From: Amaurobius ferox
Taxonomy: Eukaryota; Arthropoda; Arachnida; Araneae; Amaurobiidae
Length of the DNA: 64,000 bases
Assembly (NCBI GenBank): GCA_951213105.1
Contig: OX578152.1
Location: 74,553,680 to 74,617,679 of the forward strand
Direction of reading: 5' to 3'
Positions 37,742-50,550 of the stretch are shown here, in pieces (the stretch's first letter is position 1; every line of letters starts with the position of its first letter). The position numbers were made by a program, and so were the translations under genes. The notes beneath the pieces were generated by a model. It had not been told where the DNA came from, made no database searches, and was given only the letters and a program-made list of their open reading frames with translations.

Positions 37742-37885
37742 CATTGACTGTTATAATACAATCTACAGTGGTACTCGTTAATAACATTTATTTTTTCTCA
37801 ATTTATTTATTATTTAAATCTGATTAATTAAATGAAAATCGTTTGCTGCATTAAAACATTTTATTGTCTTACATATTAAAAAAAA

Positions 37886-37944
37886 TCTGATGTGGATAAT
37901 ATACGATCTTCCTTATAATGCAATGAATTTACTCTTTTTACAGT
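37886..37944 (+). mobile_element. Family A 5' end fragment
   Basis: TCTGATGTGGATAATATACG, then TCTTCCTTATAATGCAATG and TTTACAGTAAAA, match the first ~60 bp of family A. The copy breaks off where the 1.5-kb tandem duplication begins. Confidence 0.6.
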
Positions 37945-39461
37945 AAAACAAGAAAGATCAATCATGCATAAGCATTGATTATGAAACACTTTCTAACTGA
38001 AATGCAAGTTTATTTAAAAATTTCTAAAATGTGATACATTCAGTGGTGATATCTTTTACATTATCACAATACTACAGTAAATTAGTATACTTACATATTT
38101 ATAACTGTATCGAAATTTAAATCATCTGATTTTCTATGAAAAATCAATGAATATTTCATTCATATAACTTGTATTCCAGACTCCAGAGCTAAATAAATTT
38201 GTGTGGAAAAAAATCAGCAATTCTTAAGTAACTCACCTTACAATCGCTTCAGATATTTGCATTCTGCATAAGTTAAAGAAATGCTTCGTTGAAGAAATAA
38301 TAAAAGTTTAGGGATCATTTAAAATCACAACTATTGTAATTGCATAGTCACGGAATTTATATACAAAGATAATACGCAGATAATATATGTGTGTATGTGT
38401 ATGTATTCAAAGTATTGGAATCGTGTCGAAGATCGGAACTCGAATTTTCGAAGGATCTACACGTTTTGGGACTTCTAGAACACGAAAAAACTATTTTTAG
38501 GAAGACGTCTGTGTGTGTAAGGGTATATCTGTCTATGTTTCTGTGTGTCTGTGAGGATATTACATCCACTCCAATTGAAAAACTAATGGACCGAATTTCA
38601 TAAAATTTGGTAGGTATGTTTTTCGTAGGAAACCTTGATGTTCACTAGATTATAGTACAATTCGTCATATAAGAATCTGCCTTCTTTGCGAAATGGCCGA
38701 CAGAAATTGCCTTTTCCCACTCTAGCTAAGAACTAAAGGAACAAATTTAACAAAATTTGGTGTATACTATTTCAATAACCTACAAGTGATTTATATACCA
38801 AATTTAACAAAAATTTGGTATATAAATCATTTGTAGGTTATTCTAGTACGATTCGGTAAAAAGGAAAAGGCTATTTTTGCGCAATGGCCCACAAAAATCG
38901 TTAAATATAAAAATAAAAGACTACGTGTGCTCAATTATATCAATTAAATTCCTATTTTATACGTGACTTTTGACAATAAAAAGAATAAGACTAACCCCAT
39001 TACTCTAGGACTAGCCGTTCTTGAGATATTCTAGTCTTTTCGCGTTTTCGCTACGCCACTTTTGACAATAAGTTCATCTATCAAATGAGAACCAAATTTA
39101 AGTTTAAGGTGCAAATTCAATGTCATTTAAAATACTTATGGCTGTTATTTTGTGCAAATAAACTCAAATTACTATTGAAGAAATAAAGAGAACGTGAATA
39201 TGAGTCTGCAAGGAAAGACATGTGGTGCCCACATCAGAACTTTTAACAATATTACAAAAATGATTTATAGAAGTGAACGGGGATTATTTGCAGGCCATTT
39301 CGAAAAAAATGTAGGATCTATATTTAAAGATCCACCAAATTTTTGTAGAATAAAATGTTCAACAAATTTAAGTTGTGTACCAAATTTTAATTCTCTAGGA
39401 CGTAGGAAAGTGCATTAAAAATGCCATTAAATAACTATATTATGAAGAGTTATATCAAATT
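37945..39461. repeat. 1.5-kb tandem duplication, unit 1
   Basis: The unit starts AAAACAAGAAAGATCAATCA. It combines a single arm of the 25.4-kb inverted repeat with a diverged family B copy in minus orientation (about 38400-39240, ending GGTGCCCACATCAGA). A second copy follows immediately. It includes an inverted repeat at 38774-38842 with ~32-base arms (AATAACCTACAAGTGATT and its complement). Confidence 0.8.
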
Positions 39462-40975
39462 AAAACAAGAAAGATCAATCATCCATAAGCATTGATTATG
39501 AAACACTTTCCAACTGAAATGCAATTTTATTTAAAAATTTCTAAAATGTGACACATTCAGTGGTGATATCTTTTACATTATCACAGTACTACAGTAATTT
39601 ATTATACATAAATATTTAAAACTGTATCGAAATATAAATCATCTGATTCTCTATGCAAAATCAATGAATATTTCATTCATATAATTTGTATTCCAGACTC
39701 CAGAGCTAAATAATTTTGTGTGAAAAAAATTCAGCAATTCTTATGTAACTCACCTTACAATCGCTGAGATATTTGCATTTTGCATAAGTTAAAATTAGGC
39801 TTCGTTGAAGAAATAATAAAAGTTTAGGGATCATTTAAAATCATAACTATTGTAATTGCGTAGACACGGAATTTAGATACATAGATAATACACAGATACA
39901 CAGATAATATATGTGTGTGTGTGTGTGTGTGTATGTATTGAAAATATTGGAATCGTGAAGAAGATCGGAACTCGCATTTTCAAAGGATCTACGCATTTTA
40001 GGACTTCTAGAACACGGAAAAACTATTTTTAGGAAGACGTCTGTGTGTGTTAGGGTATATCTATATATGTTTCTGTGAGGATATTACATCCACTCTAATT
40101 GAAAAACTAATGGACCGAATTTCATAAAAATTGGTAGGTATGTTTTTTGTAGGAAACCCTGATGTTCATTAGATTATAGTACTATTCGTAATAAAAGAAT
40201 CTGCCTTCTTTGGGAAATGGCCGGCAGAAATTGCCTTTATACACTCTAGCTAAAAACTAATGGAACAAATTTACAAAATTTGGTGTATAATATTTCAATA
40301 ACCTACAAGTGATTTATATGCCAAATTTAACTAAATTTGGTATATAAATCATTTGTAGGTTATTCTAGTACGATTCGGGAAAAAGGAACGGGCTATTTTT
40401 GCGAAATGGCCCGCAAAAATCGTTAAATATAAAAATAAAAGACTACGTGTGCTCAATTATATCAATTAAATTCCTATTTTATACGTGATTTTTGACAACA
40501 AATGGAATAAGACTAACCCCATTACTCTAGGACTAGCCGTTCTTGAGATATTCTAGTTTTTTCGCGTTTTCGCTACGCCACCTTTAACAATAAGTTCAGC
40601 TATCAAATGAGAACCAAATTTAATTTTAACGTGCAAATTCAATGTCATTTAAAATACTTATGGCTGTTATTTTGTGCAGATAAACTCACATTATTATTGA
40701 AGAAATAAAGAGAATGTGAATATGAGTCTGCAGGGAAAGACATGTGCTGCCCACATCAGAATTTATAACAATATTACAACAATGATTTATAGAAGTGAAC
40801 GGGGATTATTCGAAAAAAATGTAGGATCTATACTTAAAGATCCACCTAATTTTTGTAAAATAAAATGTTCAACAAATTTAAGTTGTGTACCAAATTTTAA
40901 CTCTCTAGGACGTAGGAAAGTGCATTAAAAATGCCATCAAATAAGTATATTATGAAGAGTTACATAAAATTAAAA
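39462..40975. repeat. 1.5-kb tandem duplication, unit 2
   Basis: Colinear with unit 1 at a period of about 1517-1522 bp, with small indels. The same internal inverted repeat is present at 40297-40364. The (GT)n run near 39910-39932 is longer than its counterpart in unit 1. Confidence 0.8.
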
Positions 40976-40982
40976 AAAATTT

Positions 40983-41515
40983 GAAAAATTGTTATCTATT
41001 AAATTTATTTTAAGATGTAAAGCTTCTCTCTTATACAAATTAATTAAACTCTTGGAAAGATATTTATTATATAATAAGTCTCTCTTTCCTTTCTGGAGGA
41101 TATCTCAAAAATCAGAATTTAATTGAACTTGTTTTTCTCCCTATATTAAATAATTTTTAATTAAAAAACTACATAACATATTTTACTGAAATTTTTTTTA
41201 TATATTTTATGGGATAATGTGAATATTTCCTAAAAATTTCGAAGCAATTTGTGAATTTTAAATTTGCTTAAAAAATGTTTGAGAAATTAGGTCCCGTAGG
41301 ATTCAATGTATTTCATTTTTTCAACCCGGGTTCAATAAAAAACTAATTGGGTGATATTATTTATTTATATTCCAATAGGTACCACAGACAGTCTGAACAA
41401 CATACTAAAATTTCATTTTGATAAAGTCATTTTTACGGCAGTTATCGTGCTAACGGACAGAGAGACAGAATGAACAATGTCATAAACACTTTTCAACCAT
41501 GTTGTAAAGTGTTAA
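40983..41515 (+). mobile_element. Family D element, tandem copy 1
   Basis: It runs from TTGTTATCTATTAAATTTAT to the terminal hairpin with AACACTTTTCAACCATGTTG and GTAAAGTGTT. Confidence 0.7.
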
Positions 41516-41518
41516 AAA

Positions 41519-42042
41519 TAATTGTTATCTACCAAATTTATTTTAAAATGTGAAGCCTATCTTATATACAAATAATTAAACGACTGGAAAGACATTTATT
41601 ATATAATATATCTCTCTTTTCTTTCTGGAGGATATCCCAAAAGTCAGAATTTATTTGAATTTGTTTTTCCCCTATATTAAATAATTTTTAATTAAAAAAA
41701 CCACCTAACATATTCTACTTAAATTTTTTTTATATATTTTATGGGATAATGTGAATATTTCCTAAAAATTTCGAAGCAATTTTTGAATTTTAAATTTGCT
41801 TAAAAAATGTTTGAAAAATTAGGTCCGATAGGGTTCAATGTATTTCATTTTTTCAACCCGGGTTCAATAAAAAACCAATTGGGTGATATTATTTACTTAT
41901 ATTCCCAGAGGTTCCACAGACCGTCTGAACAACACACTAAAATTTCATTTTGATAAAATCATTTTTACGGCAGTTATCGTGATAACAGACAGACAGAATG
42001 AACAAAGTCATAAACACTTTTCAACTATGTTGTAAAGTGTTA
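41519..42042 (+). mobile_element. Family D element, tandem copy 2
   Basis: It directly follows copy 1 in the same orientation and has the same ends. The two diverge at scattered positions (GTCCCGTAGG against GTCCGATAGG, for example), so the duplication is not recent. Confidence 0.7.
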
Positions 42043-42239
42043 AAAATAATATATAAGATCCACGGTACTCTGTTTTAACGTTGAGTTGTACATTTGGCGA
42101 TTTTGCGGATGACAACATGTAAACGTATTTCAAAATACCCAATTAACTTATATTTCGCGCCACTCTAAACAATTATCATTATTGATACCATTCTCAATAA
42201 GCGATATGGTCCATATATTAAAATAATTTAATAATTAAT

Positions 42240-43030
42240 CCATCAATTAGACGTCATTTTTGTTAATTTAGCGTCATTTTTGCAATTTTTACGATATTTT
42301 TGTCAATCTGGGGCAAAATATTGCCAAGTTAGCGATACTTTAGTAAACTATTTGCGAAGTTCACCAAATGCATCACCAAGTGTTACAGACAAACGGAGAG
42401 AAGAGCATTTCTTATATACTAGAAGGTATTCCCGTTATATGACGGAAATCAGAATTTGAGAAAAATTTCTTCTCAGTTGGCGTCATTTTCATCAATTTGG
42501 CGATATTTTTGTCACATTGGAAACATTTAAAATAGTCGTCAAGTTGGCGACATCCAGCTAAAGTTCTCGCCAAGCGTTACGAATGAATGGACGGAGAAAT
42601 AGGTTATTCTTATAGTCTATTCTTATGCTCTTTCCAAGATTTTGAACTTTCATCAATTAGTCGTCATTTCATTGATTCAGCTTCAGTTTCATCAATTTCG
42701 CAAATTTTTATCAATTGGGTGCAATTTTCGTCAATTTGGCAACATTTAAAAAGTCACCAAGTTAAGGATATTACAAAGAATTCTTCAAAATTTTATCCAA
42801 CCGTTAGAACGGAAAAATATGTTATTATAGAAGATTCTTATATTCTTTCCAAGATTGAATTTTCGTCAATTAGTCGTAATTTTCATTAATTTAGCCTCAT
42901 TTTTATCAATTTGGTGAAATTTTCGTTAATTTGGCAATATTTGAAAAAGTTGCCAAGTTGGCGGCATTCTGCCAAATTCGTCCCCAAAATCTCGCCAAGC
43001 GTTATGGACGTAGAAATAAGTTATTCTTAT
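42240..43030 (+). repeat. Expanded GGCGA/CGTCA tandem core of family A
   Basis: About four ~190-230-bp blocks each contain several ~20-bp units such as GTCATTTTCATCAATTTGGC and close with CGCCAAGCGTTA or a variant plus GAGAAATA(A/G)GTTATTC. A normal family A copy has one such block. Confidence 0.7.
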
Positions 43031-43512
43031 AGCAGATAAATGACTATTGGCGTTTAACTGAAGAAGCATTACATAAAGTATCTTTTCTTATGAATGGAAC
43101 GAGCTAGATCCACGAGAATGATGTGACCAAATTTATCGCATGATATTACATATGAAAAGCGAACATATTTCCCAATAGTTAATATTTTTTTTAATTTTAT
43201 GTGATTTTTTGATAAATTTACTTGAAAAATGGGCAATATCTCGATAACGGTTCATACTAGCGTTCTAAAGTTTGTGTCAATCGTTTTCCAATGAAAAATT
43301 ACATAAGAAATTACTATTTGTGTAACTTTATTAAAGGTTTTAATTTTTTGATGATTTTCTCAAAATTTCACTCGAAAATTTTGAGTGGTTCTGAACATTC
43401 GATCGCATTTAAAAACGATAAGCTTTCAGTATTCACGGATATTAATTTTTGTACCAAATTTCGTTCGAGCCGCTCCACTCGTTCGTCAGATATCGTCTCC
43501 GCAGTCTCACTG

Positions 43513-43546
<34 letters not shown>

Positions 43547-43556
43547 AAGGAAAGTA
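43030..43556 (+). mobile_element. Family A element lacking its 3' module
   Basis: It is colinear with family A from GCAGATAAATGACTATTGGC through the (CA)n run at 43512-43540, then jumps straight to the last arm AATAAGGAAAGTAAT. The ~100-bp conserved module and the first hairpin arm are deleted. Confidence 0.65.
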
Positions 43557-43732
43557 ATAATTGCTGGGTAATATTGAATTGTCTTCATAAACATCGCCTG
43601 AACAATGGAAATTTTAATTTCGTGCTTTTATTAAATCAACAATGCGTGTGGTTATACATTCGAAATGCGAACGGGGGTTTACGCTCTTAGTGACGAAAAT
43701 AATAACCATATCAAATTTGATAACAATTAATT

Positions 43733-44424
43733 GGAGCGTGGCTTAACTGGACTCTCTTATACCAGAAATTATTTTTAGTACCATTTCTTTTTTTCAAAAG
43801 ATTTGAAATTTTTTCTTCAAGAAACATTTTGAAAAATCGCTATAATGGATCCAAATGATTACAATTATATAGTATATCTCCACTTTAAAAGGCTTTCAAA
43901 CATCTTTGGATTGATACTATACCTGACAATGTACCTTCCGGGGAGCGGGTAACCTGCTCCAGAGGGGAGTTAATGACGTCACGAACAAAAAACGAAATTG
44001 TATCGCGGATATTTTTCACAACAATGGTTGAAACTATAAAGTCATTGCTCATAAGATCATTAAGTCATAAATACATCCTTTAATGCATGCTTATGTCAAA
44101 TTCTGTCTTATGTTGCCATGTAAAAATGACATAAAGTTTGAAATTAATTTCGAAGTTTTTGCTCGAATTAAAATTTTTTATCAAGCTATAGAATTTTCGA
44201 TAACAAAGCCGGATATAAAGTTTTATGAAAATACATTAATATTTGTGACTTCTATAGTGTACACAAGAAATCGACCACAGACATACATACAGACAGACAG
44301 ACGGGCATCTCTCTAAAAATAGTCAAAACATCTTCAGGAGGTCTTGAAACATTTACTGGCATTAAAATCTGGAGATCGAAAATTTTCATGAAAAAATACT
44401 CTCTCAATACTACGTATGAGAAGG
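43733..44424 (+). mobile_element. Family C element
   Basis: The 5' end GTGGCTTAACTGGACTCTCT then TATACC corresponds to the 14491-15150 copy. The 3' end carries GACGGGCATCTCTCTAAAAA and a hairpin with ACTCTCTCAATAC and GTATGAGAAGG. A family B copy begins immediately after it. Confidence 0.6.
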
Positions 44425-44430
44425 AAAAAA

Positions 44431-45159
44431 TCTGATGTGGGCAGCACATGCTTTATTTTAATTCAATTTAATTCACTTTTAATTCAATTTTCGTTCTCAT
44501 ATGGTAAGTGAACTAATTTTCAAAGGTGGTGTAGAGAAAATAAGAAGAAGTAAATAATCGCGAGAACGACTAGTCCTAGTGTAATGGGGTTTATCTTATT
44601 ATTTTCTTCGTTAAAAATTATGTATAAAACAAGCATTTAATGGATATATTTAAGCATACGTCGTTTTTATTTTAGATTTTGACGATTTTTGCAGGCCATT
44701 TTGCAAAAAAAAGGCAGGTTACTTTTTTCGAATCGTACCGAAATCTAATCAGCACCAGGGTAAACCACAAGTGATTTCTCTACCGAATTTTATGAAATTC
44801 GGTTCATTAGTTTTTCAGCTACAGTGGATACAGAAATTTTTTGAGGGCCATTTCGCAAAAAAAAAGCGGGTTCTTTTATCCCGAATCGTACCCAAAACTA
44901 ATCAGTATCAGATTCCCCACAAGTGACTTACCTACCAAATTTTATGAAATTCGGTCAATTAGTTTTTTTGTTAGAGTGGATACAAAATCTGCACAGACGG
45001 ACAGACAGAAACACAGACAGACAGAACGTCACGCTAAAAATTGTTTTTTCGTATTCTAGAGGTCCCGAAACGTGTAGACACGTCGAAAACTCGAGTTGCG
45101 ATTTTCGGTATGATTCCAATACTTTCCCTATACATTACCATGTATTGCAGGGAAAGTAA
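44431..45159 (+). mobile_element. Hairpin-ended element, family B
   Basis: Starts TCTGATGTGGGCAGCACATG and ends with ACTTTCCCTATACATTACC and GCAGGGAAAGTAAA. The CTTTCCC motif of the 5' end is damaged here (CTTTATTTT). It abuts family C at its left end. Confidence 0.72.
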
Positions 45160-45435
45160 AAATTTGTGAAAAACTATTGTAAATTTATATATGAAACAAA
45201 CAGGATTTCAATTTTGTATACAGTAGTACATACTCTTATTGGTGCATACTCTTAGCGATAAGGTTATCGGTACTCGCTTTTACCGGCCTACGTTTTAACC
45301 AACAATATTTGAGTCGATATTCTTTACTGCGAATCAGATTTCCAGAGTTAAATTTGAACTTTTCTTCAAAAGGTGGAGAGTTTTTGCTTCAAAAAACGAC
45401 TGTAAATGAGAAAGACAGATGAAAATTGATATTTT

Positions 45436-45850
45436 TACTTTCTCATGAGTTGTATTGAGAATCTATTGTTTACACGAAAATTTTCGATTTCTATATTTTG
45501 ATGGCAATATATGTTATAGGACCTTCTGAGAACGTTTTAACAACTTTTGGAATGATGTCCATCTGTCTGTCTTCCAAGTGATAGTTTCCTTGTGTACACA
45601 ATATTTGCGACAAATATTAGTGGATTTTCACGGATTTTTGTATACGGCTTTGTTAACGAAACATCTAGAATTACATAGATTTTTTTTAAACTTAAATTCG
45701 AGCGAAAACTTCGAAATTTTATGTTTTCTTAACATGTCAGCATAGGACGAAATTTAATATAATCATGCATAAAAGGGGTTATTTATGGCTCAATGATCGC
45801 GAAACTGGATAGTTTTTAATCATTGTTTTAATCACCCGTTTTGCAACATT
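45436..45850 (-). mobile_element. Family C fragment
   Basis: TTACTTTCTCATGAGTTG marks the decayed hairpin. The body (GAATGATGTCCATCTGTCTG, ATGGCTCAATGATCGCGAAA) matches family C. The distal end is missing. Confidence 0.55.
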
Positions 45851-46169
45851 TCGAATTGAATAAAAAAGTATAGAAATAGAGGCCCGAATTGTCTGTCTAT
45901 TCACAGCCGGTCTACACTCAGGCCGTGGCGCCAGAATCATGAGGTGACGCTAGAAGGGGAACTCTCGCTAACTCGGGAAAACTTGCAAATTGAGAGTTAA
46001 AAAATATTTCAAAATAATTACACTTTTACTCATTTCTATGCCGAAATTTTAGCACAGTTAATTTCATAAAGATTATCTAAACTTAGATGGGGGGGGGGAG
46101 ATGTTTTTTACTGGAGCTCCCACAAAGCAAGAACTACTCTGTCTAAATGATTAGAAAATTATATATAAT

Positions 46170-47950
46170 CTAGATCCTTTTGCAGTTACAAACCCAGTGT
46201 TAATGAACTACAACAGTTCTGAAAGTTCCTTTCTTATTTAAAATTCTAATAGCTTCCAGAAAAATATAATAAGACAAACTATTATTATTTTTTTCTCGAT
46301 AAAGTATGAATGCTAATAATAAAATTTTTACTACTTTTTTTTAAAGGCATGATCACTAAAGTTGTAGATCATGGAATTTATAGGGAGAATTGTTTAACTA
46401 CAATAGTTCTGAAAGTAAGTTGATAATATTGATGTAATAGTAAATGATTGTCGTTTTGCTTATTTGAGGGCAGGGGAGGTTAGAAAATTAAAAGTATAGA
46501 TTGTAGTATTAGCTTTGAGTTAGTCCTCAAATTCTCAAAATAAGACTGCGAAGCTCATTTGTCAATCTGACTATCCTTATCACTGCTCTAGAAAACATAA
46601 AGTGATTTTAGATGCGAATTTAATATATCTGTGGGATTTTAATTAAATCCTTCCTAATATAAACATTATTTATTAAATATTTCGTCTTTGTCGAAGACTT
46701 TCTGCTCATTATTAAGTAAAATTTTATGAAAGGTTATTTGACTTTTATTTATAAGCCTCAATTGATCTCAAGTACGAATTTAACTACGAGTAATCCGCAA
46801 GTTTCGCATATATCAGCAAGCCTCGGAGTTTCTGTGTTTTAAGTTCGTTAAGCTGAACGGGCTTGTGCAACAGTATATCTGTTTTCTGTATACAGATCTC
46901 TTTGTTTCTACAGCTAGTCGCTGCACGGCTTATTTTCGGTTAATAAAGAAGTTGGATTTAATTCCTAGGTATCTGTGTCATTGCCTTAGACGTTAAGACT
47001 ACTTTGAGTTATCCCAGAATACATTCCAAGTATCTAAGATACGAGTTAGGGACTTTATAATGGCTTGTTATATGCCCCAAAATTCATGCACCCCATTTCA
47101 GGACTGACTGAACTTCAATTAACCAAGACTTCTTTTATTACATTGTTTAAGAAAGTAGTTTAAAAATATATTTAAATTCTCTCCTATTTAAAATTTTAAT
47201 AACCTCCAGAAAAAAATGAAACATATTTTTATTATATATTTTTCGGTGACGCTGATTAACTACAGACTTAATTGCAGATTTTATTTAAACGATAAGATCA
47301 TTAACGTTGTAAGTCATAGAATTTATGGGTAGAAACAGAGATCGAAATATTGCCTATACAGGCATATTTCACGCTTTAAAATAAGCAAATACTCTTTATA
47401 AATGAAGTCATGCGTGTTTTTACGCACCGATTATGTAAACAGCAAAAAAATTTTTTTAGGGTAATCGTACATTTGTTAAAAATTACTCCTCTGGAAAACA
47501 AGATACTCCTTCAAGTCAAGACAGGAAGTATTTTTACTCTTCTGGAAAAATTCTAGCTCGGTCTCTGGGTAGAAATGTTTAACTGCAGTAGTTTTAAAAG
47601 TTATTTGATAATACTAATATAATAGTAAAGGATTGTCCCATTTTTTTCACATTTTTTAAGAACAGAGACCCCTACCAAAGAATCGCTTACAGAGTTAATC
47701 CTCAAAATGAAACTTTGCGAAACTCATTTGCCACACAGGACATCAATTCCTTACCCCAGCCTTGAAAACATAAAGCGATTTCAAGTGTGAATTTATCACA
47801 CAAATGGGATTTTAACCAAATCCTTCCTAATACAAAATCATTTTTAAATATTTTCTTTGTGTGGAAGACTTGATATAAGTTGATTTTTATGAAAGGTTAT
47901 TTGGTTTTCATAAGTCTCAAGTGTATAATACGTGTAACTGAACTAATAGT
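46170..47950. repeat. Diverged direct duplication (~1.1 kb apart)
   Basis: The blocks at about 46230-46790 and 47190-47940 share, in order, TTTAAAAT..TAATA.C.TCCAGAAAAA, CATAGAATTTATGG-like, and AACATAAAG.GATTT..A, then GGGATTTTAA..AAATCCTTCC and TTTATGAAAGGTTATTTG. The second copy carries an extra ~230-bp segment at about 47355-47590. There is no coding evidence. Confidence 0.55.
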
Positions 47951-48930
47951 TTGCATTGCAATATTTTAAATACGAACCAAAAATTATTTTTTTTAATTTT
48001 AAACCAGTTTTAATTAAGCACCAGAAGGTACTGTTGCATAGAAAAATGTAATCAGGGATTTCAATTGTTCAAGTAATTTAAGAGAATTCGCACAAAGGGG
48101 ACGTTACAAGAATAAGAATCGCGCTCCCATTACAAATCGGTTTCGGCCTTAGTGAATCGGTTTTACCTGTTTTAGGGATCCTCGGCCGAAATAGCCGGTA
48201 TCAAAATCATTTTTATGTGCTGCATATTTGCTGAAGTCAATCAGATCAGTTACAGTTAGCCAATTTAGCAGAATTCATTTACAACAGAATATTATAGCTC
48301 GCCAAGTGGTATGGCTGCCAATTTTTTTCTGACATTACGATCATCGGCTATTTATGCTGTAGAGCGCAAGAAAATCGTGAAACAAAACGTGCTGATATCT
48401 GTAATGGCAGTTCAGTTTCATGTTAGAAATTTGGACCATAAATGTAATTTTGTGTTTAAGTTTTCTACATATGTTGCAGCTGCAGATAATAAGACAGCGG
48501 AAATCAGATTGTTAGAACAGGAACTAGGGGAAGATGCCATGTACCTGGCTTTTTTTTTTTTTTTTTTTTTATTTGGTTTAAAATTTCGAGAATAGCCAAC
48601 GACGATTTCTGGTAATTTTGGCGAAAATTTGGTGAAATGGACACATAGATAAACAGATGTTCTTAACTATATGCAATAATGTGCAACCTTAAGAAAATGT
48701 TTATTAAAAATATGGTGTCTATTATTTATAAAAACAATTATTATGTTCTGGAGTTTGGGGAGGAAAATTTACTCAAGCAGAAGCTAGAAAAACTAATTTC
48801 TTTACAAAGCTGTGCTAACCGATTAATATCATTACCAGAAAGTGATAAAAATACTAATTCTCATTATGATATATATATATACACAAAGACAAAGATTAAT
48901 GACGATATAAGACATTCTGTTTTGATTTTT
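47951..48930. other. Unassigned, no gene supported
   Basis: Two open frames (94 codons at 48311 and 144 at 48679) show no recognisable domains. The first ends in a poly-T tract and the second runs into a SINE, so I do not call either one. Confidence 0.4.
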
Positions 48931-48940
48931 AAAAATGATG

Positions 48941-49295
48941 ACTTCTTCTTCGACCCAGATCGTCCGACCTACCCGAAAGGCGGCCGTCCAAACAGCTGCT
49001 TATGTCTCAGAACGAGTCGGACGGTCTGGGTTTTCGACCTACCCGAAGGTGTAAGGTATCTGTTCGGACGGCCGAGAAGTACCACCCAATTTAGATCGGA
49101 ACCCCGCCGGTGAGGCATCCATAGGGACCATACCCTCCTTCCCTTACCACCAGCCTCTCAGAAGGACTTACGGACCCACGTGTTTAACGTGATCGTACAC
49201 CGCGTAAATACTGCGACAGTTTGGGCAGAGGCGAGAATCGAACTCGGGTCGTCCGAGCGAAATCCCAGGGCATCGTCCACTGGGCTGTCGCCCCC
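48941..49295 (-). mobile_element. tRNA-derived SINE (minus strand)
   Basis: A perfect 10-bp target duplication AAAAATGATG (48931-48940 and 49296-49305) brackets it. On the minus strand the head has a pol III A box-like GACAGCCCAGTGGACGATG and B box-like AGTTCGATTCTCGCC. The body contains TTAAACACGTGGGTCCGTAA and the tail ends in GAA triplets. The 3' segment CCAGA(C/T)CGTCCGACCTACC is duplicated within this copy. Confidence 0.82.
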
Positions 49296-49305
49296 AAAAA
49301 TGATG

Positions 49306-50129
49306 CATGGAATTTATTTTCTGTTACAAATTAGATTCTAGGAATATAATTTTTTAGTCGAAAATAACAGCAGTAAAATTTGTAACTGAATGGGCTTACC
49401 AAAATTTAAGATAATATATACACTGGTAGTCTATCTTCGATTTTTTCATTAAAATCTGTAAACATTAAATCAAATTACCTTAGATGCACAAAAAAAAAAC
49501 AATATATAAGTGCAGTGTATAATATAAAATTAAATTAGGTTAAATGACATACTGAACATCCGGAAAATTAAATAGCCTATCAAAATGCAGTAATTGCTTC
49601 TAAAAAAAATTGTAAACCTAGTACATATTCTCTCCTTTCGAAGTTTTGTAAGAAACTAATTACAGATAATTGGCAAATATTCGTAGATAAAGTAATTTCT
49701 GTTCGAAATAAAGCTGCTAGAGTTATATTATATTTACCAACAGTTAATTTTGTTCTCAAATTTACAATAAATATTTGATTTGCTTTGTTAGTGAGCACAA
49801 ACTATTCATAAAATAATTGTCCAATTTCAATATCAAGACAACTCCAAATTGTAACTGTAAGAAGTCACGTGATGTTGATCAGTATGTTTCGAATATCTGC
49901 GTTCTAAAAAAATTATTTAACTCTACCAACTTATCAACTTGTTTGGTTTTCTAACGTCTGCAAATATAAAAGTTCTATGGATGAAATCAAGAACTGTATT
50001 CTTATTGTCCAAAACATAGCAGATAGTATAACCTAGATTATCAAAATGTATGGAAACACGCTAATTTATAAAAAAGTGCGTGTTACACTCCTGTATAATT
50101 TTCTGGATGCATAGTCCATTTTCCTTTTC
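49306..50129. other. Unassigned AT-rich DNA
   Basis: No convincing gene is seen. It may be a decayed retroelement body, given the hammerhead-like motif further right, but no reverse transcriptase or endonuclease motif is readable. Confidence 0.35.
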
Positions 50130-50134
50130 TTTAC

Positions 50135-50375
50135 TTTTGATGATTTTGATACGTTTACTTTTGATGATTTTGATACGTTTACTTTTGATGATTTTGATAC
50201 GTTTACTTTTGATGATTTTGATACGTTTACTTTTGATGATTTTGATGCGTTGACTTTTGATGATTTTGATACGTTTGCTTTTGATGAATTTGATACGTTT
50301 ACTTTTGATGATTTTGATACGTTTACTTTTGATGATTTTGATACGTTTACTTTTGATACGTTTATTGATCACGCA
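50135..50375. repeat. 24-bp minisatellite
   Basis: About ten units of TTTGATGATTTTGATACG plus TTTACT, nearly identical (variants GCGTTG, GTTTGCT, GATGAATTT). Because 24 is divisible by 3 it stays open in several frames: FDDFDTFT on the + strand and KRIKIIKS on the - strand. No start context or flanking coding sequence supports a real protein. Confidence 0.9.
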
Positions 50376-50550
50376 CGATTTTATACGTTTATTGCCCTGT
50401 ATATTATGATCTAACAGTAATTTATGTATTTTGCAACTTAAATATTTTCTAAATGTATTAAATTTTACGAAGACCATTATGCAAATCTTGTCTCACGGTT
50501 GTAGGCTGTGTATAAGAGCCCATGTTCGTTACATCTTAAGCAATTTAAAT

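Noticed and set aside
39194..40928. Two related ~70-codon frames (MNMSLQGKTC...) at 39194 and 40716
   Set aside because: They are the same stretch of a 1.5-kb tandem duplication of repeat DNA. Similarity comes from the duplication, not selection on a protein.
48311..49113. Two protein-coding genes in the 48.3-49.1 kb region
   Set aside because: No domains, one frame ends in poly-T and the other runs into a SINE. Neither has splice or conservation support.
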